Positions 52,628-63,624 of a DNA stretch of 64,000 nucleotides are shown here, piece by piece; positions within the stretch are counted from its first letter, which is position 1; each line of letters opens with the position of its first letter. The stretch is taken from positions 1 to 64,000 of the forward strand of contig CAMDGF010000005.1 of NCBI GenBank assembly GCA_945897555.1. The letters run 5' to 3'. The notes beneath the pieces are model-generated. The model saw nothing but the letters and a program-made list of their open reading frames with translations. It had not been told where the DNA came from and made no database searches. The position numbers were made by a program, and so were the translations under genes. This DNA comes from Klebsiella pneumoniae (lineage in GTDB: Bacteria > Pseudomonadota > Gammaproteobacteria > Burkholderiales > UBA3065).

Positions 52628-55363
52628 TCACGATGGCGGCATGCGACCGTGCAGCGCACTGACCGCCTTGGGCAGCGGGCCCATCACCGCGTCCCACAGC
52701 TCGACAACCGCGGCGCGGTCTTGGGCCCAACCCGCTTCGGGCACATCGGAAGAGCCTTGGGCATTGAGCCGCAGCAGGTGCTGCTGCTGGCGGAAGCGGC
52801 GGTAGACGTCCTGAACGCGGGCAGCCAGCCCGGGGTCGATCAGACCGAGCCGGCCGGCATGACCCAACAGAGCGAGGGTGCCCAGGTTCTCGAGCAGTAC
52901 CGGATGTTTCTCTGCGCCAGCAAGGATGCAGTACTGCACGACGAACTCGGTGTCGATGATGCCGCCACGGTCCTGTTTGAGGTTGAACACGCCCGGCTTG
53001 CTCCGGTGTGCATCGAGCATGCGCCGCCGCATGTCGACGATGTCGCGGCGGGTGGCTTCGGCATCGCGCGGCGCAGCCAGTACGGCGCGGCGGATGTGCT
53101 CGACGCGCTCGCCGATGGTGGCGTCGCCGGCGGCCGCGCGCGCGCGCGTGAGTGCCTGCAGTTCCCAGGTCCAAGCCGAGGATTCGAGGTAGCGTTGCCA
53201 GTGCGCAACGCTGCAGACCAGAAGGCCGGCGTCGCCATCAGGCCGCAACCGCAGGTCGGTGTCGTAGAGCACGCCGGCGGCCGTGGTGCGGTTGAGCCAG
53301 CCATTGCAACGTTGCACCAGTCGCGAGTAGACCTCGCCAGCGTCCGGGTGGTCGTCGTCGCAGACCCAGACAAGGTCAAGATCGGACGCGAACGAGAGCT
53401 CCTTGCCACCGAGCTTGCCGTAGCCGACCACGCACACCGCAGGTGCAGGCCGGTGACGCCCACGCAAACCAGCCCAGACCCGCCCGATGACGGCGTCCAG
53501 AATGCCATCGGCCAGCGCCGTCAGCTCGTCGGCCAAGGCCTCGAGCGGCAAACGTCCGCTGAGGCCGCGAGCCACCAATCGGAAGGTCTGCGCCTGGCGG
53601 AAATGGCGCAGCGCATCCATCGCTGCCTCGGTGTCGTCGCCGATGGCGTCGAGTTCGCGCCCCAGTGCGGCGAACAACGCGTGCCAGTCTGCCGGGGCAT
53701 CGAGTGTGCCGGCGTCCAGCAGCTCGTCGAGCAGAAGAGGGTGCTGGTTGAGATACTGGGCCAGCCAGCTCGACGCTGTCACGAGGCTGGCCACGTGGTG
53801 CAGCGCTTGTGGGTTCTCTTTGAGCAGGGCGAGGTAGCTCACCCGTCCGCCGATCGCCTCCACCAGCGCGACCAATGCGGCCAAGGCCTTGTCGCGCGCG
53901 GGTACGGCGCCTGCGGCTTCGAGCAGCCGCGGGATCAGCGCATCGACACGCGACTGCGCGGTGGCCGATAGCGTGCGGTATCGCGTGCCGTTGCGCAGTG
54001 ATGCCAGATGCTCGCCGAGTGCCCGATCGAAACCGCGCCGTTCGAGCTCGACGCCGTAGTGCTCGGCCGGCGCGGCCGCTTGCCAGAGCGCGCGGAAGCC
54101 CTCGTCGGGGGTCTCGCCGCCACGTTCCTCGAACACGTCTTCGAAGACCCTGGTGACGGCGTCACGGGTGGTTTGCGTCTCGGTGGCGAGGGCCGCCCAG
54201 TCGGCGCGACGCATCAGCCCGGTCACCCGGGCACGTCCTTCCTCCGATGACGGGAGCATCTGCGTCTGCGCGTCGTCGACGTACTGCAGGGCATGCTCGA
54301 GTCGGCGCAGGAAATCGTAGGCGGCGAGCAGCGTATGGGTGGCCTCGGCGGGCATACGGCCGTTGGCCGCTAAGCGCTGCAGCGCCTCGCGAGTGGCGCG
54401 TACGCGCAGGTCGGATTCGCGGCCACCACGGATGAGCTGGAAGATCTGCGCGACGAATTCGATCTCGCGGATACCCCCCGGCCCGAGCTTGATGTTGTCG
54501 CGCAGGTCGCGCCGCGCCACCTCCGCGCGGATCTGACGGTGCAGGTCGCGCAGTGCATCGTAGGCGCCAAAGTCGAGGTACTTCCGGTAGACGAACGGCT
54601 GCACGATGCGGTTGAGCGCCGCTTCGTCCTCTGCCGAGCCGGTGAGTACCCATGCCTTCATCCATGCATAACGTTCCCATGCCCGGCCATGGGCCAGCAG
54701 ATACCCCTCGAGCATGGCGTGGCTGACGGCCAGCGGCCCGGCGTCGCCCCAGGGTCGCAGGCGCATGTCGACACGGAACACCGTACCGTCCGCGGTGACC
54801 TCCGAGAGCAAGCCGATGAGTGCACGCCCCTGGCGGATGAAGAAATCCTGATTGGCGATGCTGCGCTCGCCATCTGTGGCGCCATCTTCGGGGTAGACAA
54901 AGATCAGGTCGATGTCTGAAGAAGCGTTGAGCTCGCCGCCACCGAGCTTGCCCATCGCCACCACCTGCAGGTCTTGCTCGCGGCCAGAGCCATCGCGTGG
55001 CGTACCGAAGCGCTCGACCAATTCGCCGCGGGTGTGCCGCTCGGCAGACCGTACAGCCACCGCGGCGAGCTCGCTGAGTGTGGAGACCACCTCATCAAGG
55101 GGCGCCGCGCCGGTGGCATCGCGGATCAGCAGATGCGCTACGGTGCGCGCGCGCAGGTCGCGCAGCGCCTGGCCCAGTGCTTGGCCAGCAGCGACCGCAG
55201 AGGCGAGGCTGTCGCCCAGGCTCGATGGCACGCAGGCCTCGTTGAGCGCCCTTTGCCAGTCGAACCCGCGCAGTGCGCGCATGCCGATGAGCCGGGCCAG
55301 GAACGGGCTATGGGCTACGAGCGGCGCGAGCGTGGGCGGCAGGTCGGGTGTCGGTGTGTGCAT
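52628..55363 (-). CDS. glnE: Bifunctional glutamine synthetase adenylyltransferase/deadenylase
   Basis: Two nucleotidyltransferase motifs GGGELNASSDIDLIFVY and GGKELSFASDLDLVWV. Confidence 0.95.
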   Translation of the reverse strand: MHTPTPDLPPTLAPLVAHSPFLARLIGMRALRGFDWQRALNEACVPSSLGDSLASAVAAGQALGQALRDLRARTVAHLLIRDATGAAPLDEVVSTLSELAAVAVRSAERHTRGELVERFGTPRDGSGREQDLQVVAMGKLGGGELNASSDIDLIFVYPEDGATDGERSIANQDFFIRQGRALIGLLSEVTADGTVFRVDMRLRPWGDAGPLAVSHAMLEGYLLAHGRAWERYAWMKAWVLTGSAEDEAALNRIVQPFVYRKYLDFGAYDALRDLHRQIRAEVARRDLRDNIKLGPGGIREIEFVAQIFQLIRGGRESDLRVRATREALQRLAANGRMPAEATHTLLAAYDFLRRLEHALQYVDDAQTQMLPSSEEGRARVTGLMRRADWAALATETQTTRDAVTRVFEDVFEERGGETPDEGFRALWQAAAPAEHYGVELERRGFDRALGEHLASLRNGTRYRTLSATAQSRVDALIPRLLEAAGAVPARDKALAALVALVEAIGGRVSYLALLKENPQALHHVASLVTASSWLAQYLNQHPLLLDELLDAGTLDAPADWHALFAALGRELDAIGDDTEAAMDALRHFRQAQTFRLVARGLSGRLPLEALADELTALADGILDAVIGRVWAGLRGRHRPAPAVCVVGYGKLGGKELSFASDLDLVWVCDDDHPDAGEVYSRLVQRCNGWLNRTTAAGVLYDTDLRLRPDGDAGLLVCSVAHWQRYLESSAWTWELQALTRARAAAGDATIGERVEHIRRAVLAAPRDAEATRRDIVDMRRRMLDAHRSKPGVFNLKQDRGGIIDTEFVVQYCILAGAEKHPVLLENLGTLALLGHAGRLGLIDPGLAARVQDVYRRFRQQQHLLRLNAQGSSDVPEAGWAQDRAAVVELWDAVMGPLPKAVSALHGRMPPS

Positions 55364-55410
55364 CCTTGTCTTGGCGGGCCGTTGCAAGCGTGGGCAACCC
55401 CTACAATAAC

Positions 55411-58400
55411 GTGTCTGAGAGCACTCGCCGCCGTGTCTGTCCGCCCACCATCCGCTTGAATCCCGCAAACCCCCAAGACCCGAAGCCCCGCTCGAGCGCC
55501 CTGCAAGCGATCCTGCGGTCGGCTCCGCTGCGACTCGTGCTGGATGTGCACCGTTGGTTGTGGTGGCTGGTGGGTGGGCTCGCCGTGTTGCTTCTGGGCC
55601 TGCACCTGCTGCTTCGGGTCTGGGTGGTGCCGCAGATCCCCGAACGGCGTGGGGAGATCGAGTCGGCGCTGTCGGCTGCGATCCAGCGGCCGGTTCGTCT
55701 GGGGCACATCAGCGCAGGTTGGAGCGGCTTGCAGCCAAGGGTGGACATCGGGTCGCTCACCATCCTCGACCGCAACGGTGAGCCCGCCCTCGTGTTGCCT
55801 GCCATCAGCGCTGCAGTGTCATGGCGCTCTGTCGCGGCCAGGACGGTGGTCTTCAGCAGGCTCCGCACCGGTGGCTTGGAGCTGTATCTGCGCCGCACTG
55901 GCGATGGCACCGTTCTGCTTGGCGATATTCCGCTCAACCGGGGCGATGACAACCAGTTTCTCGACTGGCTGCAGCAGCAGAGCGGGATCGACCTCGAGCG
56001 CTCGGTGGTGCACTGGGACGACGCGCAGCGTGTTGCGCCCCGACTCACCCTGCGCAATGTGCATCTGAGCATCCGCAACCACGGCACCCGTCACCAGTTC
56101 GGCTTGCGTGCCGATCCGCCGGGCGATCTCGCGGGCCGACTCGACTTGCGTGGCGACTGGAATGGCACGTCGATCGCCCGGCCTGAGTCCGGCAAGGGGC
56201 GTCTCTACGCCGATCTGTCTAGCATCGATCTGGCCGCGCTCGCACCGTGGCTCGATCTGCCTTTGGGCATCCGAGCAGGCCGCGGCGCGTTGCGTCTGTG
56301 GCTCGATGTGGCCGGCACGAAGGTGACCGGTTTCACGGCCGATGCCGGGCTCAGCGGCTTGCTGGCGAATATCGAGGGGGCTGCCGAACCGCTTGAGGTG
56401 TCATCCATCGGTGGCCGTATCGGCCTCGTCAACCGACCAGACCGGCATTCGCTGGAGTTGCGCCAGCTCTCTGTGCAGACCTCCGACGGTGTGGTGGCAC
56501 CCGAAAGCACCCTGACGTGGCAGCAGCAGGGCGAGGGTGCGGATGCCCGGCACGTGCTGCGCATCGAGCATCTTGTGCTGGGCCCTTTGTTGCAGACGGC
56601 ACCTGCGCTGCCTTTGCCCGAGCGGTTGCGAGAATTGCTCGTACGATCGGCACCCCGAGGCGAGCTGCGAGAGGTTCGCGCCGAGTGGCGTGGCAGTTGG
56701 GACGCGCCGAGCAGTTACGCGATCAAGGGCCGGTTCGACGAGGTCGGTAGTGCCCCTGTCGAGGGCTTGCCAGGCTTCGACCGTCTGTCAGGCACGCTCG
56801 ACACCAACCATACCGGTGGGCGGCTCACCCTCCGCGGCGGGCCGGCGCCATTGCTCTGGCCCGAGCGATTCCGCCGCGCCATCCCTCTGCGCGGGCTCGA
56901 TGCCGTGCTCAGTTGGCGCCGTCAGGGGGAGGGGTGGCGTTTCGATCTGGCCGATGCCCGCATCGACACCGGTGAGTTGCAGGCGAGTCTGCGCGGGAAT
57001 TGGGCCCCTGCCTCGCACGCGCTGGAGATCGATGCGCAGGTGACACGGCTCGACGCCACGAAGCTGGTGCATTACCTGCCGGAAACGGTCGGCAAGGGCA
57101 CGCGGGACTGGCTCGAGTCGGCGTTCCCGGGCGGCGGCACGGCCTCGGGCGCCGCCCGTTTGCGGGGGGATCCAGCGCGCTTCCCCTTCGAGAACGGGGA
57201 GGGCGGGCGCTTCGAGGCGACCGCTGACCTGCAAGTGCCGTCGCTCATGTTCAGTCCGCAATGGCCGCGCTTGAGCAACGTCGAGGGCCGCCTACGTTTT
57301 GTCAATGCCGCGCTGTCAGCGGAGGGTGCGCGCGGCCGCGTCGGCAACAGCGACCTCGAGCAGATCAAACTCAGCATCCCCGATCTCGATGCCGCTGACC
57401 CGTTCCTCGACGTCAGTGGACGCATCGGTGCCAGCATCGCCGAGGTGCTCGATTACATCCAGACCAGCCCCGTCCGCCGCTTGGTCAGCGGTGCTACGGA
57501 CGGCATGAGTGGTACCGGCAGGGCGAACCTCGGCATCACGCTGCGAGTGCCACTCAACCATTCGGTCGACACGACGGTGCGTGGCGAGGTCGGGCTTGAT
57601 GCGAGCCGTTTGGAACTCGGCTCTGGCAGACCGGCGATCACCGGTCTGTCGGGCCGCCTCCTGTTCACCGAGCGCGGTATCAGCAGCCCCGGACTCAGTG
57701 GCAACCTGCTCGGAGGCGCCGCGCGCGGAGTCATCAGCAGCCAACCGGGTGGCGTGGTCCACATCGAGGCCTCGGGCCGTGCCCGCATCGCTTCGCTGGC
57801 ACAGCAGTTCCCGCTCGAGGCGTGGGGGCTGGCCAGCGGCGATACAGGCTGGCGCGGCGACATCAGCATCGGTCCGACATCCACCCGGCTGCTGGTGCAG
57901 TCTGAGCTCGAGGGCGTCACGCTCAGCCTGCCGGCGCCGCTCTACAAGGCTGCCGGGCAGCCGGCGCCCTTGCGCTTCGCGTGGCAGAGCGGTGAGCGCG
58001 GCGATCTCTATGAGCTCGACATCGGCGAGCGCGTCCGCGCCCGGGTGCAGAGCCGCAGTGGCGGGGCCGCTGCACCGAGGATCGAGACGGCGATGGTGGC
58101 TGTTGGCGGCGCGGCGCTGCCAGCGGCGCGGGCGCGCGGCATCGGTTTTGCGGCCGAGCTGCCGCAATTCTTCGCCACCCAGTGGCTGCCCGTGATCGAG
58201 CGCTTCACTGCGGGCGGCGACGGCGGCGCGCCATTGCCTGTGGAGGCGCGCATCAAGGCCGGGCGGTTCGAGCTCGAAGGACAGTTCCTCGGCGAGACCG
58301 AGCTCGTCGTCGACCGTCGCGACCGCATCTGGAACTGGGCCATTCGCGGTGCCGATGCCGAGGGCAGTGGGCAGTGGGACCCGGCTGACCAGGGCTCGGT

Positions 58401-59343
58401 CACGGCACGGTTGTCGCGTCTGGCGCTCGGACCGCCGGTCGATAGCGCCTCGTCGCCGGTCGACGTCGACGATGGCGCTTATCCCGCGCTCGATGTCGAG
58501 ATCGGCAGCTTCTCGCGCCGCGGTCGTGATTATGGTCAGCTGCGTCTCAAGGCGAGCCAACAGGGCCGCGACTGGCGGATCGACCAGCTGCGTTTGAGTG
58601 GGCCGGAGTATCAACTCGAAGCGAGCGGGCTTTGGCAAGCGTGGCGCAGCAGCCCGGTGACCGATGTGCGGCTCGAGCTCAAGACCACCGACACCGGCCG
58701 CTACCTTGAGCGCCTCGGTTACGGCAGCGTGCTGAGGGCTGCACCGGCGAGTCTGAGCGGAACACTGCGTTGGCGGGGACCGCCCACCGACATCCATTTC
58801 CCCAGCCTGTCCGGGCAGTTCAGGCTCGAGGCGGGCAAGGGCCAGTTCGTCAAGGCCGACCCGGGCGCTGCGCGCTTGCTCGGCATCCTCAGCCTGCAGG
58901 CCTTGCCGCGCCGCATCACGCTCGATTTTCGCGATGTGTTCAGCGAGGGTCTCGCTTTTGACAGTATCGAGAGCGATCTCGCCGTGACCGATGGCATCAT
59001 GCGCAGCGAGCAGCTATTCATCGACGGACCCTCGGCCAAGGTGCGCATCAAAGGTCAGGCAGATCTTGGCAAGGAGACGCAGGACCTGCAGGTCAAGGTG
59101 TCGCCAGCCATGGACGCGGCGACCATCGGCGCATTGATCGCAAACCCGGTCGCTGGCCTTGCCGTGTTTCTCGCCCAGCAACTGCTCGACGATCCCTTGA
59201 GCAAGCTCATCACCTTCAACTATCGGGTCACCGGGAGCTGGGCCGAGCCGGTGGTGACGAAACAGGGCGCGCCGGAAGTGAGCAACCGTACAAAAGGCGA
59301 TGCACGCAATGGTTCGGGTGTCATGCCGGGCATCGCGCCATGA
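55411..59343 (+). CDS. yhdP: YhdP family (AsmA/TamB-like) envelope protein
   Basis: About 1300 aa, single N-terminal TM, DUF3971/AsmA-like C-terminus; start GTG 55411 or TTG 55456. Confidence 0.85.
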   Translation: MSESTRRRVCPPTIRLNPANPQDPKPRSSALQAILRSAPLRLVLDVHRWLWWLVGGLAVLLLGLHLLLRVWVVPQIPERRGEIESALSAAIQRPVRLGHISAGWSGLQPRVDIGSLTILDRNGEPALVLPAISAAVSWRSVAARTVVFSRLRTGGLELYLRRTGDGTVLLGDIPLNRGDDNQFLDWLQQQSGIDLERSVVHWDDAQRVAPRLTLRNVHLSIRNHGTRHQFGLRADPPGDLAGRLDLRGDWNGTSIARPESGKGRLYADLSSIDLAALAPWLDLPLGIRAGRGALRLWLDVAGTKVTGFTADAGLSGLLANIEGAAEPLEVSSIGGRIGLVNRPDRHSLELRQLSVQTSDGVVAPESTLTWQQQGEGADARHVLRIEHLVLGPLLQTAPALPLPERLRELLVRSAPRGELREVRAEWRGSWDAPSSYAIKGRFDEVGSAPVEGLPGFDRLSGTLDTNHTGGRLTLRGGPAPLLWPERFRRAIPLRGLDAVLSWRRQGEGWRFDLADARIDTGELQASLRGNWAPASHALEIDAQVTRLDATKLVHYLPETVGKGTRDWLESAFPGGGTASGAARLRGDPARFPFENGEGGRFEATADLQVPSLMFSPQWPRLSNVEGRLRFVNAALSAEGARGRVGNSDLEQIKLSIPDLDAADPFLDVSGRIGASIAEVLDYIQTSPVRRLVSGATDGMSGTGRANLGITLRVPLNHSVDTTVRGEVGLDASRLELGSGRPAITGLSGRLLFTERGISSPGLSGNLLGGAARGVISSQPGGVVHIEASGRARIASLAQQFPLEAWGLASGDTGWRGDISIGPTSTRLLVQSELEGVTLSLPAPLYKAAGQPAPLRFAWQSGERGDLYELDIGERVRARVQSRSGGAAAPRIETAMVAVGGAALPAARARGIGFAAELPQFFATQWLPVIERFTAGGDGGAPLPVEARIKAGRFELEGQFLGETELVVDRRDRIWNWAIRGADAEGSGQWDPADQGSVTARLSRLALGPPVDSASSPVDVDDGAYPALDVEIGSFSRRGRDYGQLRLKASQQGRDWRIDQLRLSGPEYQLEASGLWQAWRSSPVTDVRLELKTTDTGRYLERLGYGSVLRAAPASLSGTLRWRGPPTDIHFPSLSGQFRLEAGKGQFVKADPGAARLLGILSLQALPRRITLDFRDVFSEGLAFDSIESDLAVTDGIMRSEQLFIDGPSAKVRIKGQADLGKETQDLQVKVSPAMDAATIGALIANPVAGLAVFLAQQLLDDPLSKLITFNYRVTGSWAEPVVTKQGAPEVSNRTKGDARNGSGVMPGIAP

Positions 59344-60173
59344 GCACTTCCGCCGCTTGCGAGACGACACGGGGGCGGCGCGTCGCTGCCGTGCAGGTGG
59401 TCAGCGGCGAGAACGTTGCCACCAATCTCGAGACTGTGGAGAGGCTGGTGCGTTTTGCCGCTGGACAAGGCGCGCGCCTGATCCTGTTGCCAGAGTACTG
59501 GCCAGTCCTGAGCAGCGATGAACATCGCAAACTCGGCCTCGCCGAGCCTTACGGCAACGGCCTGCTGCAACGTTTCCTTGCCACGCTGGCCCGTGAAGAG
59601 TCAGTCTGGCTGGTCGCTGGCACCATCCCCATCTCTACCAGCGACCCTGAACGTGTGCGTAACACTTGCCTGGTGTTCGACGATCACGGCCGCGTGGCAG
59701 CGCGTTACGACAAGGTCCATCTGTTCAATCTGAGCCTTGGCGGCGAGAGTTTCTGCGAGTCGCGCACCATCGAGCCGGGCGACGCGCCGGTGGCGGTCGA
59801 GACCCCGATCGGTCGCGTGGCCCTGTCGATCTGCTACGACCTGCGCTTCCCGGAGTTGTACCGACGTCTCTTGCCGTTCGATGCCATCTGTATGCCGGCC
59901 GCGTTCACCGCGACCACCGGCAGGGCGCACTGGGAGGTGTTGTTGCGCGCGCGCGCCATCGAGAACCAGTGCTACGTGCTGGCCGCCGGGCAGGGTGGCA
60001 TCCATCCGGGTGGTCGCCGCACCCATGGCCACAGTATGATTGTGGACCCGTGGGGTGAGGTGCTCGACTGTCTGGCCGATGGCCCGGGCGTCGTCATCGC
60101 CGACATCGACCCCGAGCGCCTGCGGCAGGTCAGGCGCGACCTCCCCGCGCTGGCCAACCGGGTTCTGCCCTGA
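59340..60173 (+). CDS. Carbon-nitrogen hydrolase (nitrilase/Nit family)
   Basis: Candidate Glu-Lys-Cys triad: LLPEYW, YDKVHLFN, LSICYDLRFPELYR. Confidence 0.92.
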   Translation: MSTSAACETTRGRRVAAVQVVSGENVATNLETVERLVRFAAGQGARLILLPEYWPVLSSDEHRKLGLAEPYGNGLLQRFLATLAREESVWLVAGTIPISTSDPERVRNTCLVFDDHGRVAARYDKVHLFNLSLGGESFCESRTIEPGDAPVAVETPIGRVALSICYDLRFPELYRRLLPFDAICMPAAFTATTGRAHWEVLLRARAIENQCYVLAAGQGGIHPGGRRTHGHSMIVDPWGEVLDCLADGPGVVIADIDPERLRQVRRDLPALANRVLP

Positions 60174-60187
60174 CCTCGATCGAGAAC

Positions 60188-61639
60188 ATGAACGCTCCAC
60201 TCCCGTCCGACCGTCTCTCCACCGCCACCGCTTTGCTGCTGCAGCCGGCCGGTCTCGACCTCTCCGACCTCGGTCGTGTGCTCGGCGAGGTGGCAGTGCA
60301 CCGCGCCGACTACGCCGACATCTACTTGCAGTACACGCGTTCGGAGGGCTGGAGCCTGGAGGAGGGGCTGGTCAAGTCGGGCAGCTTCAGCATCGATGCC
60401 GGTGCCGGTGTGCGCGTGGTGGAGGGCGAACGCACCGCTTTCGCTTACACCGACGACATCAACCTCGAGGCCCTGCTGCAGGCCGCGCGCGTGACGCGCA
60501 GCATCGCTGCCGCGGGCGGCAGTGGTCGCATGGCGGTGCCTTCGAGTGGCGAGGTGCGGAGTCTCTATCCGGCACTCGACCCAGTGGCCAGCCTTGACTC
60601 CGACGCCAAGGTCGCCATGCTGCTTGAGGTCGAGCGGATGGCTCGCGCGGCCGATCCGCGCATCACACAGGTCATGGCCTCGTTGGCTGCCGAATACGAT
60701 GTGGTGCTGCTGTTGCGCTCGGACGGCCGGCTCAGCACCGATGTCCGGCCACTGGTGCGACTCTCCCTGCAGGTCATCGCCGAAGCGGATGGACGCCGGC
60801 AGCAGGGCACGGCGGGCGCGGGCGGGCGTGAGGGTCTGGGCATGTTCAACCCGGCGCGACTGCAGACTCTGGTCGGTCAGGCTGTCAATCAGGCGCTTAC
60901 CAACCTCGCGGCAGGCCCGGCGCCAGCCGGCGAGATGACCGTGGTGCTCGGGCCGGGCTGGCCCGGCATCCTGTTGCATGAGGCCATCGGCCACGGCCTG
61001 GAGGGTGATTTCAACCGCAAGGGCAGCTCGGCTTTCTCGGGACGTGTCGGCGAGCGCATCGCCGCCAAGGGTGTCACCGTGGTCGATGACGGTACGCTGG
61101 CCGGCCGCCGTGGCTCTCTCAACGTCGACGACGAGGGTGAGCCGACGGCTTGCACCACGCTGATCGAGGACGGCATCCTCCGTGGCTACATCCAGGACCA
61201 GCTCAACGCCCGCCTGATGGGCGTGACACCCACCGGCAACGGCCGTCGCGAGAGCTACGCCCACGTGCCGATGCCCCGCATGACCAACACTTGCATGCTC
61301 AATGGCGATCGCGACCCCGGCGAGATCATCGCTTCGGTCGAAAAGGGCCTCTATGCCGTCAACTTTGGCGGCGGCCAGGTCGACATCACCAGCGGCAAGT
61401 TCGTCTTCTCCGCCGCTGAGGCCTACCTGATCGAGAATGGCAAGGTGACGCGCCCGGTGCGCGGCGCCACGCTGATCGGCAATGGCCCCGATGTGCTCAC
61501 GCGCGTGAGCATGGTCGGCAATGACATGGCGCTCGATCCGGGCATCGGCACCTGCGGCAAGGACGGCCAGAGTGTGCCGGTGGGTGTCGGGCAGCCGACC
61601 TTGCGCATCGATGGTCTGACCGTTGGCGGGACGGCCTGA
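60188..61639 (+). CDS. tldD: Metalloprotease TldD
   Basis: HExxxH motif [27 protein letters not shown]. Confidence 0.95.
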   Translation: MNAPLPSDRLSTATALLLQPAGLDLSDLGRVLGEVAVHRADYADIYLQYTRSEGWSLEEGLVKSGSFSIDAGAGVRVVEGERTAFAYTDDINLEALLQAARVTRSIAAAGGSGRMAVPSSGEVRSLYPALDPVASLDSDAKVAMLLEVERMARAADPRITQVMASLAAEYDVVLLLRSDGRLSTDVRPLVRLSLQVIAEADGRRQQGTAGAGGREGLGMFNPARLQTLVGQAVNQALTNLAAGPAPAGEMTVVLGPGWPGILLHEAIGHGLEGDFNRKGSSAFSGRVGERIAAKGVTVVDDGTLAGRRGSLNVDDEGEPTACTTLIEDGILRGYIQDQLNARLMGVTPTGNGRRESYAHVPMPRMTNTCMLNGDRDPGEIIASVEKGLYAVNFGGGQVDITSGKFVFSAAEAYLIENGKVTRPVRGATLIGNGPDVLTRVSMVGNDMALDPGIGTCGKDGQSVPVGVGQPTLRIDGLTVGGTA

Positions 61640-61680
61640 GCGATTGTAACGATCCGATATCGGACATCAGGGAGATACGC

Positions 61681-62646
61681 TTGAAGACCACCTTCCTCGA
61701 CTTCGAACAACCCATCGCCGAGCTCGAAGCGCGCATCGAGGAGCTGCGCTTCGTGCAAGACGACTCCGCAGTCGACATCGCCGAGGAGATCGAGCGCTTG
61801 CAGGCCAAGGCCGACAAGCTCACCAAGGAGATCTACAGCAAGCTCGGCGCCTGGCAGATCGCGCAGGTGGCGCGTCACCCGCAGCGCCCCTATACCCTCG
61901 ACTACGTGCAGGGGCTTTTCACCGACTGGCACGAGTTGCACGGCGATCGCGCCTTTGCCGACGATCCGGCGATCGTCAGTGGCTTCGCGCGCTTCAACGG
62001 CCAGCCGGTGCTGATCATCGGCCACCAGAAGGGCCGTGACACGCGCGACAAGATCTACCGCAACTTTGGCATGCCGCGCCCTGAGGGCTATCGCAAAGCG
62101 CTGCGCTTGATGAAGACCGCCGAGAAGTTCGGCTTCCCGGTCATCACCCTCATCGACACGCCGGGTGCCTACCCCGGCGTCGGTGCCGAGGAGCGCGGGC
62201 AGTCTGAGGCGATCGGCCGCAATCTCGCCGAGATGTCGACGCTGCGTGTGCCGGTGGTGTGTGTGGTGATCGGCGAGGGCGGTTCGGGTGGCGCGCTGGC
62301 CATCGCTGTCGGTGACACCATCCTGATGCTGCAGAACGCCATCTACTCGGTGATCTCGCCCGAGGGTTGCGCCAGCATCCTATGGAAGAGCGCAGAGAAA
62401 GCTGGCGAAGCTGCCGAGACGCTCGGCATCACCGCACCGCGCCTGAAGTCGCTCGGCCTCATCGACCGCATCGTCAGCGAGCCGCTCGGGGGCGCGCACC
62501 GCGACGCCGACGCGATGATGGCGAGCCTGCGCAAGGCGATCGCCGAGTCGCTGCGCGATCTGCAGAACCAGACGCTTGATGCTTTGCTGGAGCGCCGCAT
62601 CGATCGCCTGATGGCCTACGGCCGCTTCAAGGAGACCCAAGGCTGA
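61681..62646 (+). CDS. accA: Acetyl-CoA carboxylase carboxyltransferase alpha subunit
   Basis: [41 protein letters not shown] start. Confidence 0.96.
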   Translation: MKTTFLDFEQPIAELEARIEELRFVQDDSAVDIAEEIERLQAKADKLTKEIYSKLGAWQIAQVARHPQRPYTLDYVQGLFTDWHELHGDRAFADDPAIVSGFARFNGQPVLIIGHQKGRDTRDKIYRNFGMPRPEGYRKALRLMKTAEKFGFPVITLIDTPGAYPGVGAEERGQSEAIGRNLAEMSTLRVPVVCVVIGEGGSGGALAIAVGDTILMLQNAIYSVISPEGCASILWKSAEKAGEAAETLGITAPRLKSLGLIDRIVSEPLGGAHRDADAMMASLRKAIAESLRDLQNQTLDALLERRIDRLMAYGRFKETQG

Positions 62647-63602
62647 GCGAAGGGCAGCTGCTCGACGCCGTTCTCGCCACGCTCGCCTCGGAGGGGCTGG
62701 CGCACGAACAGGTCTCGCTCGCGGTCGGTTTCAGTGGCGGCCTCGATTCCAGCGTCCTCTTGCACCTCGCCTGCCGCGCCACTCGGGCGCTCCAGGCGCC
62801 GCCCCCGTTGGCGGTGCACATCCACCATGGTTTGCAAAGCCCGGCCGATGCGTGGGTCGCGCACTGCGCAGAGATGGCTCATACGTTTGGCGCGAGCTTT
62901 GCCCTGCATCCGGTGCAGGTCGACCGCGCATCCGGCCTCGGTATCGAGGCGGCCGCGCGCGAGGCACGACTGGCGGTGTTCGCCAGTACCCGCGCCGATG
63001 CCGTGCTGCTGGCACATCACCGCGACGATCAGGTCGAAACGGTTCTCCTCAACGCTCTGCGTGGCAGCGGCTTGGCGGGCCTGTGCGGGATGCCGATCCG
63101 TCGCAGTCTGGCCGGCGGGCCCCCGCTGTTGCGCCCCTTGCTCGCCGTAACCCGTCACCAATTGCAAGACTATGCAAGGGTTCATCGCCTGTCGTGGATC
63201 GACGATCCGAGCAATCAAGACACCCGCTTGCGACGCAATCTGCTCCGCCAGCGCGTGCTACCCATGATCGAAGCCGCACTGCCGCAGGCGAGGGCCGCAT
63301 TGGCACGCCTCGCCGGCCACGCTGCCGAAGCACAGCAGTTGGCCGACGACCTCGCCGATCTTGATGCCGCTGCTTGCAGCGACGCCCGAGGTCTTCGCTG
63401 CAGGGCATTGTCGGAACTCTCACCGCATCGAGCGCGCAACCTGTTGCGGCGGCAACTGGCGCACGCCGGCCTGCGCATGCCTGACGCGGCGCGGCTCGAC
63501 GAGATGTTGCGGCAGCTGGCCGGTGATGGCCGCCCTGAGATCCTCCACGACGACCACCTGGTTTGCCGGCGTGAAGGCCGGCTGATCATCCGCCGCGTCT
63601 GA
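62643..63602 (+). CDS. tilS: tRNA(Ile)-lysidine synthase
   Basis: PP-loop [18 protein letters not shown] lies in frame upstream of the track's TTG start at 62760; reading frame opens at 62580 with CTG 62643 as a plausible start. Confidence 0.88.
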   Translation: MSEGQLLDAVLATLASEGLAHEQVSLAVGFSGGLDSSVLLHLACRATRALQAPPPLAVHIHHGLQSPADAWVAHCAEMAHTFGASFALHPVQVDRASGLGIEAAAREARLAVFASTRADAVLLAHHRDDQVETVLLNALRGSGLAGLCGMPIRRSLAGGPPLLRPLLAVTRHQLQDYARVHRLSWIDDPSNQDTRLRRNLLRQRVLPMIEAALPQARAALARLAGHAAEAQQLADDLADLDAAACSDARGLRCRALSELSPHRARNLLRRQLAHAGLRMPDAARLDEMLRQLAGDGRPEILHDDHLVCRREGRLIIRRV

Positions 63603-63624
63603 TCGCGACCGCGAGTGAGGCGTG

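Noticed and set aside
53135-53148. Alternating CG tract (and a similar one near 59945) as possible Z-DNA
   Set aside because: Short, inside glnE and the nitrilase gene, expected by chance in GC-rich coding sequence
57316-58797. 493-aa minus-strand ORF opposite yhdP
   Set aside because: Shadow ORF, no motifs
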